The notes beneath the pieces are model-generated. The model had not been told where the DNA came from. It did no database searches and saw only the letters and a program-made list of their open reading frames with translations. A program made the translations under genes and the position numbers. From Sabulicella rubraurantiaca (lineage in GTDB: Bacteria; Pseudomonadota; Alphaproteobacteria; Acetobacterales; Acetobacteraceae): DNA of 64,000 nt. Below are positions 9,031 to 16,423 of this stretch, one piece after another. The DNA is taken from assembly GCF_017355885.1 (NCBI RefSeq), contig NZ_JAFEUU010000004.1, forward strand, positions 62,001 to 126,000. Reading direction: 5' to 3'. Numbering within the stretch: the first letter of the stretch is position 1; every line of letters starts with the position of its first letter.

Positions 9031-9924
9031 ATGAGTGACGCCACCCTCCCGAAGCCGACTGCGCCCGCGCTGCAAAAGAAGCGCGGACGCATCCTGGGCA
9101 ATCCCGGCCTCGTCGTCGCCGCCCTGGTGCTCGGGCTGATCACGCTGATGGCGGTCTTCGCGCCCCTGATCGCGCCGCACGACCCCTATGTGCAGGTCCT
9201 GGACGACCGCCTCATCCCGCCCGCCTTCGTGGACGCGGAGATGTCCGACCCGCGCTACCTGCTGGGTACGGATAACCTGGGGCGCGACTACCTTTCCCGC
9301 CTGATCTATGGCGCACGGATCTCCCTGCTGATCGGTTTGCTCACGGTGCTCGTCTCCGGCGTCATCGGGACGACGCTGGGGGTGGCGGCCGGGTATTTCG
9401 GCGGCCGCGTGGACACGGTGGTGTCCTTTCTCATCACCACCCGCCTTTCCCTGCCGGTGGTGATGGTGGCGCTGGCCGTCGTGGCCGTCGCCGGGGGCTC
9501 GCTGCGGGTGGTGGTGCTCGTGCTCGGGCTGCTGCTGTGGGACCGCTTCGCCGTGGTCATGCGCAGCGCCACCATGCAGCTGCGCAACCTGGAATACGTG
9601 GCGGCGGCGCGCTCCGTCGGCTGTTCCACGCCGCGCATCCTGCTGGGCGAGATCCTTCCCAACCTCGTCTCCGCGCTGGTCGTGGTGGCCAGCTACGAGA
9701 TGGCGCAGGCCATCCTGCTGGAGGCCGCCCTCTCCTTCCTGGGCCTCGGCGTGCAGCCGCCGCTGCCCTCCTGGGGGCTGATGGTGGCAGAGGCCAAGGA
9801 GGTGATGCTGTTCGACCCCTGGGTCATCCTGCTGCCGGGCCTCGCCATCTGCATCCTCGTGCTGGCGATCAACATGCTGGGCGATGGCATCCGCGACGCC
9901 ACGGCGCCGGAGGGCCGCTCATGA
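9031..9924 (+). CDS. Peptide-type ABC transporter permease (DppC-like)
   Basis: 297-residue partner permease with the DppC/OppC N-terminal region (first membrane helix near residues 30-50, then APHDPYVQ and LLGTDNLGRDYLSRLIYGAR), then the permease core with AARSVGCSTPRIL as EAA loop and the LEAALSFLGLGVQPPLPSWG signature near the end. The start ATG at 9031 follows the dppB stop by one base. The stop overlaps the next start as ATGA. Confidence 0.93.
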   Translation: MSDATLPKPTAPALQKKRGRILGNPGLVVAALVLGLITLMAVFAPLIAPHDPYVQVLDDRLIPPAFVDAEMSDPRYLLGTDNLGRDYLSRLIYGARISLLIGLLTVLVSGVIGTTLGVAAGYFGGRVDTVVSFLITTRLSLPVVMVALAVVAVAGGSLRVVVLVLGLLLWDRFAVVMRSATMQLRNLEYVAAARSVGCSTPRILLGEILPNLVSALVVVASYEMAQAILLEAALSFLGLGVQPPLPSWGLMVAEAKEVMLFDPWVILLPGLAICILVLAINMLGDGIRDATAPEGRS

Positions 9925-10919
9925 GCACGCCGGTCCTCGATGTCCGGCATCTGGCCGTGCAGATCCCCGTGGCGGACGGCGTGCTGCACGCGGTGCGCGA
10001 CGTGTCGCTCACCGTGGCGCCGGGTGAGACGCTCTGCGTGGTGGGCGAGAGCGGCTGCGGCAAGTCGCTCACCTCGCTGGCGGTGATGGGGCTGCTGCCT
10101 TCCACCGCCCGCCGCACCGCCGAGCGCATGAGTTTTGCCGGCGAGGATCTGCTGACGATCACGCCGTCGCGCTTGCGCGCGCTGCGCGGCAACCGCATGG
10201 CGATGATCTTCCAGGAGCCGATGACCAGCCTCAACCCGGCCTGGACCATCGGCGACCAGCTCACCGAGCCCTTCCTGCGCCACGGCAAGGGCAGCCGCCG
10301 CCAGGCGGTGGACCGCGCGGTGCAGCTTCTCGAGCGCGTGGGCATCGCGGCCGCCGGCCGGCGCCTCGTGCAATACCCTCACGAGCTTTCAGGCGGGCTG
10401 CGCCAGCGCGTCATGATCGCGATGGCGCTGATGTGCGGCCCCGACCTGATCCTGGCCGACGAGCCCACCACGGCGCTCGACGTCACCATCCAGGCCGAGA
10501 TCCTTCACCTGCTCGCGGAACTCCAGCGCGAGATGGGTATGGGCCTCCTGCTGGTGACGCACGATCTTGGCATCGTGGCGCGCGTCGCCCACCGCGTGGC
10601 GGTGATGTATGCCGGCGAGGTGGTGGAGAGCGGCCCCACCGTCACCGTCTTCAACGACCCGCGCCACCCCTATACGCGCGGGCTCATCGACTGCATTCCC
10701 ATTCCCGCGCGCAGCAGGCCCGGAGTGCCGCTCGGCACCATCCCCGGTCTGGTGCCCAACCTCGTGGGTGGCATCGAGGGCTGCGCGTTCCGCGAGCGCT
10801 GCGCCTTTGCCACGGCCCCCTGCACCCGCACCGTCCCCGTCAGCCACGGCGGCGACGGGCACGCCTGGCGCTGCGTGCTGCCCGAGGGGGTGCCCTCCCT
10901 CCTGGAGAACCCCGCATGA
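9921..10919 (+). CDS. Peptide-type ABC transporter ATP-binding protein (DppD-like)
   Basis: 332-residue ATPase. Walker [10 protein letters not shown]-loop [10 protein letters not shown], signature LSGGLRQR, Walker [13 protein letters not shown] and H-loop VTHD are present. The C-terminal oligopeptide-transporter extension carries the cysteine cluster [14 protein letters not shown] typical of DppD/OppD. The start is the ATG at 9921, overlapping the dppC stop. The frame is open far upstream but that part is only a shadow of dppC. Confidence 0.93.
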   Translation: MSTPVLDVRHLAVQIPVADGVLHAVRDVSLTVAPGETLCVVGESGCGKSLTSLAVMGLLPSTARRTAERMSFAGEDLLTITPSRLRALRGNRMAMIFQEPMTSLNPAWTIGDQLTEPFLRHGKGSRRQAVDRAVQLLERVGIAAAGRRLVQYPHELSGGLRQRVMIAMALMCGPDLILADEPTTALDVTIQAEILHLLAELQREMGMGLLLVTHDLGIVARVAHRVAVMYAGEVVESGPTVTVFNDPRHPYTRGLIDCIPIPARSRPGVPLGTIPGLVPNLVGGIEGCAFRERCAFATAPCTRTVPVSHGGDGHAWRCVLPEGVPSLLENPA

Positions 10920-11902
10920 GCGGTGAGGCGCGCCCCATCCTCGAACTGCGCAACGTGGTGAAGCGCTATTCGGTGGGCCGCGGCCTCTTCGCGCGGAAGC
11001 GCGCGCTGATGGCGGTGGGCGGCGTCTCGCTCGCGGTGCAACGCCGGCAGGTGCTGGGGCTCGTGGGAGAATCCGGCTGCGGCAAGAGCACGCTCGCCAA
11101 GATGGTTCTGGGCCTCGAGGTGCCCACCGAGGGCGAGGTGCTGATCGACGGCCGCCCGATCGCGAGCCTTGGCCGGCTGGAGCGGGCACGTCTGGTGCAG
11201 CCGGTCTTCCAGGACCCGTATTCCTCGCTGAATCCGCGCAAGACCGTCGCCTCCATCGTGGGGCTGCCGCTCTCCGTGCATGGCGAGGGGAGCGCGGCCG
11301 AGCGTCAGGGCCGGGTGGAGGAGATGCTGCGCCTCGTGGGCCTCGCCCCGCGCCATGCCGCTGCATATCCTTCGCAGCTTTCCGGCGGGCAGCGGCAGCG
11401 CGTCGCCATCGCGCGTGCGCTGATCCTAAAGCCGCAGCTTCTCATCTGCGACGAGCCGACTTCCGCCCTCGACGTTTCCGTGCAGGCGCAGATTCTGAAC
11501 CTGCTGATGGACCTGCAGTCGAGGCTCGGCCTGACCTGCCTGTTCATCAGCCACAACTTGGCCGTGGTGCAGATGCTGGCGACGCGCGTGGCCGTGATGT
11601 ATCTCGGCCGCGTCGTGGAAGAGGGGCCGACGGCCGAAGTGATGGTCCACGCCCAGCACCCGTATAGCCGTGGCCTGCTAGCGTCGGTGCTCACGCCCGA
11701 CCCCTCCCTTGGTCTGCCCGAGACGGGGCTGGGCAGCGTCTTCCCCGACCCCCTGGACCCACCCCCCGGCTGCGCCTTCCACCCGCGCTGCCCGCTCGCC
11801 TTCGACCGCTGCGGGGTGGAAGCGCCGCTTCTCCTCGCGCATCGGGGCAATGCGCGCGCCGCCTGCCATGCGGCCGAGCGCCAAGCGATGGCGGCGGCGT
11901 GA
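10916..11902 (+). CDS. Peptide-type ABC transporter ATP-binding protein (DppF-like)
   Basis: 328-residue second ATPase. It shows Walker [22 protein letters not shown], signature LSGGQRQR, Walker B LLICDEPTSALD, H-loop ISHN and the C-terminal CAFHPRCPLAFDRC extension typical of DppF. Starts with ATG at 10916 overlapping the dppD stop (ATGA). Its stop overlaps the start of the enolase-superfamily gene, so all six genes 6588-12966 appear to be one coupled operon. Confidence 0.93.
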   Translation: MSGEARPILELRNVVKRYSVGRGLFARKRALMAVGGVSLAVQRRQVLGLVGESGCGKSTLAKMVLGLEVPTEGEVLIDGRPIASLGRLERARLVQPVFQDPYSSLNPRKTVASIVGLPLSVHGEGSAAERQGRVEEMLRLVGLAPRHAAAYPSQLSGGQRQRVAIARALILKPQLLICDEPTSALDVSVQAQILNLLMDLQSRLGLTCLFISHNLAVVQMLATRVAVMYLGRVVEEGPTAEVMVHAQHPYSRGLLASVLTPDPSLGLPETGLGSVFPDPLDPPPGCAFHPRCPLAFDRCGVEAPLLLAHRGNARAACHAAERQAMAAA

Positions 11903-12966
11903 TGCGGATCCGCAGCGTCTCGGCAGAGGTGCGCAGCCTGGCCAAGCTCGGCAGTGCCGCGCGCGGCTACGCGGCGCTGGACGCGCCCACCTTCGTGCTC
12001 TGCCGCGTCGAGGGCGAGGATGGGCTGGTCGGCCAGGGCGTCACCGGCCGCTTCCTGGCGACGCAGGTCGCGGACCTCATCGCGGGCGGCATGGCCGAGG
12101 CGCTGGTGGGGCAGGATGCAAGCCGCATCGAGGCCATCGGCCCTGCCCTCGCCGCGCGCTTCAACCCGCGCGGCGCCGGGACCGTCTTCACCGCTGCACT
12201 TTCCGCCCTCGACATGGCGCTGTGGGATTTGCGGGCACGGGCGCTCGGTGAGCCGCTCTGGCGGCTTCTGGGCGGAGCGCGGGAGACCGTGCCCTGCTAC
12301 GCCACGGTCGGCCTGCCCGGCTACGACGAAGCGGAACTCGTCGCCGTCTGCAAGCAGTCCGTGGACGCGGGCTATCTCGGCGTGAAGATGCTGGTCGCGG
12401 CGGGTGGCCGCTCTGTTGCCGAGGATGCGGCGCGGGTGCGGGCCGTGCGCGCGGCCATCGGCCCCGCTGCGCGACTCATCATCGATGCCAATTGCGGAAT
12501 GAACCTGGGCGACGCGAAGCGCCTCGCGCTCATGGTCGAGGAGTGCGACATCGCCTGGTTCGAGGAGCCGCTGCGCGACAACGACATCGAGGCGCTGGTG
12601 GCGTTGCGCCGGGCTGTGCGCGTCCCGATCGGCGCGGGTCAGATGATGCACGGGCTCGTCTGGTTTCGCGAGGCGCTGACGCGCGGCGCGCTCGACTGGG
12701 TTCAGCCCAACGCCGCCTTCTGCGGCGGCATCACGGGGCTGATGCGGGTGCTGGCGCTGGCCGAGGCGCATGGCCTTCCGGTGGCTCATGCAGGCGGGTG
12801 GGACATCGCCAACGCTGCCGCGCTTGCCGGGCATGGTGTGGGCGGGTGGCTCGAGATGCATGGCGCCCAGGCCTCGCTGCGCGCGATGCTCGCCGAGGAT
12901 ATGGTGGCCGAGGGTGGCGTAATGCGCTTGCCCGAGCGGCCGGGGATCGGCTTCGCCTTCCGCTGA
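11902..12966 (+). CDS. Mandelate racemase/muconate lactonizing enzyme family protein
   Basis: 354-residue enolase-superfamily member with an N-terminal capping domain and a TIM barrel. Two metal ligands are visible, Asp195 (IIDANCG) and Glu221 (WFEEP). The expected KxK base pair reads Lys162-Met-Leu, and the expected third metal carboxylate in the GAGE-like loop reads Gln247 (IGAGQMM). Catalysis may therefore differ from mandelate racemase. Start is ATG 11902, sharing a base with the upstream stop; an in-frame GTG at 11899 is an alternative. Being last in a peptide-importer operon suggests it acts on the imported molecule. Confidence 0.85.
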   Translation: MRIRSVSAEVRSLAKLGSAARGYAALDAPTFVLCRVEGEDGLVGQGVTGRFLATQVADLIAGGMAEALVGQDASRIEAIGPALAARFNPRGAGTVFTAALSALDMALWDLRARALGEPLWRLLGGARETVPCYATVGLPGYDEAELVAVCKQSVDAGYLGVKMLVAAGGRSVAEDAARVRAVRAAIGPAARLIIDANCGMNLGDAKRLALMVEECDIAWFEEPLRDNDIEALVALRRAVRVPIGAGQMMHGLVWFREALTRGALDWVQPNAAFCGGITGLMRVLALAEAHGLPVAHAGGWDIANAAALAGHGVGGWLEMHGAQASLRAMLAEDMVAEGGVMRLPERPGIGFAFR

Positions 12967-13306
12967 AGGCGCCTTGTTCCAGCATCGCACCGAAAGTGGG
13001 TCGCGTGACGGCCACGACTGGTGATGACTCCGATCGTGAGGGCTCAAGGCCGAGCGCTTCAGGGACGCGAATCGGTCGTCGCATCTGAGGGCTGCTCCCT
13101 CCCTGAGGTCGGCAGGGTTCCGTCGCCCTCCGGACCACTGGGACCGGCCGCGCTTCGCGATGATGGCTCCGCTGTGCGCCACCTTTGCCGCGCTGTCCCG
13201 TCCCCCTTTCAGACGCCTGGCTCGAGGTCCCACCGAACACCTCCGAGGGTTCGGGAGATGCCGCCCCCGGCGCGAGAGCATCATGACACCCAGGCAATCT
13301 CCTATT
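12967..13306. other. Intergenic region before the iron-type operon
   Basis: About 340 bases separating the peptide-importer operon from the Fur-like box. A long minus-strand frame passes through, but it is an antisense shadow of the upstream gene and shows no domain. I see no convincing terminator beyond a short AAGGCGCCTT palindrome just after the upstream stop. Confidence 0.4.
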
Positions 13307-13325
13307 GCAAATGAGAATCATTCCT
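13307..13325 (+). promoter_or_regulatory. Fur-box-like palindrome
   Basis: The core AATGA-GAA-TCATT (13310-13322) is a perfect 5-bp inverted repeat. The 19-base window matches the classical enterobacterial Fur box at 13 of 19 positions by my own alignment. It lies about 50 bases upstream of an operon ending in a TonB-dependent siderophore receptor, where Fur-type iron repression is expected. A TTGCAA at 13305 and TAATAA at 13325 flank the core, but at 14 bases apart they are too close for a confident promoter. Confidence 0.75.
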
Positions 13326-13375
13326 AATAAGCGGGCAGCCACCGCTTCGTTGCATCAACCCGGAGGCAAGCTGGC

Positions 13376-13675
13376 TTGACGATTCACCTTTCCCCCCACC
13401 GCGCCGGGCGGAATGCAGGGATCGGCTCGCGCAGCGTGGCGGCGATCCTGGGCGGATACGGGCTGGCCTCCCTGGCCGCCATGTCGCTCGCGCTGCTCCC
13501 AGGGCCGCCGGCCGAGGCCGTGCTCTGGGGCATGATGGCCAGCTATGCCGTGATGGCCGCGGCGGTGATGTGGTGCTTCGCCGCGGGAAGCGCGCTTCGC
13601 GCCTGGACCGGCCTCCTCATCCCCGCGCTGCCGCTGGTGGCCTGGCTCTGGATCAACGTCGGAGGCGGCGCGTGA
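13376..13675 (+). CDS. DUF3649-like small membrane protein
   Basis: 99 residues with three hydrophobic segments (about residues 21-41, 47-69 and 76-94), probably integral to the inner membrane. The start is TTG at 13376, supported by a GGAGG at 13362-13366 nine bases upstream. DUF3649 proteins usually precede PepSY and DUF3325 proteins in iron-responsive loci, as here, but their function is not established. The stop overlaps the next gene's GTG start. Confidence 0.72.
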   Translation: MTIHLSPHRAGRNAGIGSRSVAAILGGYGLASLAAMSLALLPGPPAEAVLWGMMASYAVMAAAVMWCFAAGSALRAWTGLLIPALPLVAWLWINVGGGA

Positions 13676-15231
13676 AGGGCGGCTTCCGGCAATCCATGGC
13701 GTGGCTCCATACCTGGAGCGGCCTGCTGGTGGGGTGGGTCCTGTTTGCCGTCTTCCTCACCGGCACCGTCAGCTATTTCCGGGCCGAGATCTCGTTCTGG
13801 ATGCGGCCCGAGCTGCATGCGGCGCGCGTTGCGCCGGATGCGGCGGAGAACGTGCTGCGCCGCATGCACGCCCTGGCGCCCTCATCCTCCAGCTGGATCA
13901 TCAACCTTCCGAGCGAGCGCGACCCCCTAGCGCGCGTCTTCTGGCGCGACCCCTCGGCCGGCGGCAACCGGTTCCGCCGCGCCATCCTCGACCCCGCGAC
14001 GGGCGAGGACCTGCCGGCGCGCGAGACGCTAGGCGGGGATTTCTTCTACACCTTCCACTACCAGTTCCATCACATGCCGGTCCTCTGGGGCCGATGGATC
14101 ATCTCCGTCTGCGCCATGTTCATGCTGGTCGCGATCCTCAGCGGCATCGTGACGCATCGCCGGATCTTCGCGGATTTCTTCACCTTCCGGCCGCGCAAGG
14201 GCCAGCGCTCCTGGCTGGATGGCCACGCGGTCACGGCGGTGCTCGCCCTGCCGTACCACCTGATGATCACCTACACGGGCATCGTCACCCTGATGCTCAT
14301 GACCATGCCCTGGGGCGTGCAGGTCGCCTTCAAAGGGGACAACCAAGCCTTCAGCGCCACCGTGTTCGGGCTGGAACGCCCGTCCCCGCGCAGCGGGCAG
14401 GCGGCGCCGCTGGCCCCGGTCATGCCGATGCTGGACGCAGCCTCGCGCCACTGGGGCGGCGCGCAGCCGGGCCGCATCACGGTGAACAATCCGGGCGACG
14501 TCACCTCCACGGTGCAGGTGTTCCGCGTTGATGACGACCGCCTCTCCGTGAACCGTCAGGTGGTTTCCTTCAACGGCGTCACGGGCGCCATGGTCTCGGC
14601 TTCGGGCGGCAACCGGCCGGCGGCGGAGACGCGCGGTGTCATGGTGGGGCTGCATCGCGGCGTGTTCGGCGGCGGCGCGATGCGCGCCCTGTTCTTCCTT
14701 TCCGGCCTGATGGGCACGGTGATGGTGGCCACCGGCATCATTCTGTGGGCGGTGAAGCAGCGACAGAAGCTGGGCGCGCGTGCCGGCGCAGGCACGCGGC
14801 TGGTGGAGGTGCTCAACGTCGCCGCCATTGGCGGGCTGCCCATCGCAATGACGTCCTATCTCTGGGCCAACCGGCTCCTGCCGGTGGAGATGGCGCAGCG
14901 CTCCGCTTGGGAGGTGCATGTCTTCTTCATCGCCTGGGGCATTGCGGCGATGCACCCGCTTCTGCGCACGCATCGCCGTGCCTGGGTGGAGCAGCTCGGC
15001 CTGGGCGCGGCCCTGCTTCTGCTGCTGCCAGCGCTGAATGCGGTGACCACGCATTCCCATCTCGGAATCACGCTGCCCGCCGGGCAGTGGGCCCTGGCCG
15101 GGCTCGACCTGCTGGCACTCGGATTCGGCGCGGCGCTCGCCTTCGCGGCGTGGCACGTCGGACAGCCAGTGGCCGAGAAGCGGCACGCGCGCCATCCAGC
15201 GCGCCAAGTCAATCCCGTTCCGGCGGAGTAG
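13672..15231 (+). CDS. PepSY-associated transmembrane protein
   Basis: 519 residues beginning with the PepSY_TM signature (MAWLHTWSGLLVGWVLFAVF, then GTVSYFRAE). It has a periplasmic domain with HYQFHHMPVLWGRW, several more helices and a strongly hydrophobic C-terminal third. Histidines in the helices (LHTWSG, LHRGVFGG) recall haem- or metal-handling and ferric-reductase-like PepSY proteins. The chosen start is GTG 13672, overlapping the upstream stop as GTGA and preceded by GGAGG; earlier in-frame codons lie inside the DUF3649 gene. A role in reducing or handling siderophore iron is inferred from context. Confidence 0.85.
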   Translation: MKGGFRQSMAWLHTWSGLLVGWVLFAVFLTGTVSYFRAEISFWMRPELHAARVAPDAAENVLRRMHALAPSSSSWIINLPSERDPLARVFWRDPSAGGNRFRRAILDPATGEDLPARETLGGDFFYTFHYQFHHMPVLWGRWIISVCAMFMLVAILSGIVTHRRIFADFFTFRPRKGQRSWLDGHAVTAVLALPYHLMITYTGIVTLMLMTMPWGVQVAFKGDNQAFSATVFGLERPSPRSGQAAPLAPVMPMLDAASRHWGGAQPGRITVNNPGDVTSTVQVFRVDDDRLSVNRQVVSFNGVTGAMVSASGGNRPAAETRGVMVGLHRGVFGGGAMRALFFLSGLMGTVMVATGIILWAVKQRQKLGARAGAGTRLVEVLNVAAIGGLPIAMTSYLWANRLLPVEMAQRSAWEVHVFFIAWGIAAMHPLLRTHRRAWVEQLGLGAALLLLLPALNAVTTHSHLGITLPAGQWALAGLDLLALGFGAALAFAAWHVGQPVAEKRHARHPARQVNPVPAE

Positions 15232-15235
15232 CGCG

Positions 15236-15571
15236 ATGCTGCCCCTCGGCTTCGTCTCCGCCTTCGCGGGGTTTGCCGCCCTCTGCCTCGCCATGGAGCG
15301 CCACCACGGCGACGCCCTCGGCACGCGCCGGATCCCGGCACGGCGCGCCCTCGTGCTGCGCGTCGCGGGCTGGCTCCTCCTCGCCCTTTCGCTTCCCCTC
15401 TGCGCATCCGGCTGGGGATGGGGAATGGGAGTGGTGGCGTGGTGCGGCACCTTGAGCGCGGCCGCGCTGCCGCTGGTGCTGCTGCTGAGCTACGCGCCTC
15501 GCCTCATCACCTGGCTGGCCCTCGCATTGCCGCCCCTCGCCGGCTTGTCGCTGGCGCTCCGCACACCCTGA
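15236..15571 (+). CDS. DUF3325-like small membrane protein
   Basis: 111 residues with an N-terminal hydrophobic stretch containing LAMERHHGDALG and two or three further membrane segments. Length and the ERH/HGD motif fit the DUF3325 family, which co-occurs with DUF3649 and PepSY proteins next to TonB receptors. Starts four bases after the PepSY stop. Function unknown, probably part of an inner-membrane assembly with its two upstream neighbours. Confidence 0.7.
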   Translation: MLPLGFVSAFAGFAALCLAMERHHGDALGTRRIPARRALVLRVAGWLLLALSLPLCASGWGWGMGVVAWCGTLSAAALPLVLLLSYAPRLITWLALALPPLAGLSLALRTP

Positions 15572-15594
15572 ACCACCAACAAGGAGAGAACACC

Positions 15595-16272
15595 GTGTCC
15601 CGTCACCTTCCCACCCTCGCCCTTGCCTCCCTGGTTGCGATCCTGCCGGGAATGGCCTCCGCGCATCAGATCTGGCTGGAACGTGAGGGCAGCACCGCCC
15701 GTGCCTATTTCGGTGAGCCCGTGGAGAACCTGCGCGAGCCTCGCGGCGGATTGCTGGACCGCATCGCCTCGCCGCGCGTCTTCCTGGGCGAAGGCGGCCA
15801 GCCCTTGACGCTGCGGCGCACGGAGAACGCCATCGAGGCCACGCTTCCCGCAGGCACTGGCGATGTGCGTCTCGTGGAGGAGGGCCTCGGGACCCATGGC
15901 CAAGCGGAGACCGGCCGGACGAAGCCGGTCCTCCTCGCGCGCGAGGGCCGCAGCGAGACGCGCCCGGCGATGGAGCTGGAGCTTGTCCCGGAAGCTGCGG
16001 GCGGGAACCGCTTCACGCTCATGTTCCGCGGCCAGCCGCTGCCACGTGCGGAGGTGACGCTGGTGGCCCCGCCGCGCTGGGAGCGGCGGATGCGGACTGA
16101 TGCCGAGGGTCGAGTTTCCTTCGAGACCCCCTGGGCCGGCCGCTACGTGGCCGAGGCGGTGCATATCGAGAACGCGCCGGGCGGCGACGGAGACGGCGCC
16201 TATGCCCGCCGGCGCCTCGTCTCCACCGTCTCCTTCACCGTGGCCCAGGGCATCGCCTGGACGGGGCGCTAG
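15595..16272 (+). CDS. DUF4198-family secreted protein
   Basis: 225 residues with a clear signal peptide (MSRHLPTLALASLVAILPG, cut after MASA). The mature protein starts HQIWLE, the hallmark opening of DUF4198 proteins, which are linked to nickel, cobalt or iron uptake loci. The C-terminal half holds a beta-rich segment (DAEGRVSFETPWAGRYVAEA) resembling a carboxypeptidase-regulatory-like fold. The start is GTG 15595 with AAGGAG at 15581-15586. Periplasmic; a metal-binding or sensing role next to the TonB receptor is inferred. Confidence 0.8.
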   Translation: MSRHLPTLALASLVAILPGMASAHQIWLEREGSTARAYFGEPVENLREPRGGLLDRIASPRVFLGEGGQPLTLRRTENAIEATLPAGTGDVRLVEEGLGTHGQAETGRTKPVLLAREGRSETRPAMELELVPEAAGGNRFTLMFRGQPLPRAEVTLVAPPRWERRMRTDAEGRVSFETPWAGRYVAEAVHIENAPGGDGDGAYARRRLVSTVSFTVAQGIAWTGR

Positions 16273-16291
16273 CCCCACCCGCCCGCGAAGG

Positions 16292-16382
16292 GCCGCGACG
16301 CTTCCATCCTCGCTGTGAGGGCGCAGTGCCCCGGAACCGGCCCTCGGGCCGGGACGGTGGCGCATGCGCGGAGCGTCGCGGC
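16292..16382 (+). promoter_or_regulatory. Foldable leader upstream of the TonB receptor
   Basis: An 11-base arm GCCGCGACGCT (16292-16302) is perfectly complementary to AGCGTCGCGGC (16372-16382). Between them lie an inner hairpin, CCGGCCC/GGGCCGG (16337-16352), and a GCGCATGCGC palindrome (16360-16369). The transcript between DUF4198 and the receptor can thus form a multi-branch structure ending about 40 bases before the start codon. I checked by eye for cobalamin and TPP riboswitch boxes and found neither. In GC-rich DNA some pairing is expected by chance. Confidence 0.4.
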
Positions 16383-16423
16383 GGAACCCAGCAAACCCCC
16401 AATGAGTCCAAGGAACGATTGAG

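Noticed and set aside
11305-13284. 659-codon minus-strand frame through dppF, the enolase-superfamily gene and the gap after it
   Set aside because: Low-complexity antisense sequence without domains; covers two clear plus-strand genes.
16292-16382. Cobalamin or TPP riboswitch upstream of the TonB receptor
   Set aside because: The conserved boxes of either class could not be found by eye; only generic stems are present.
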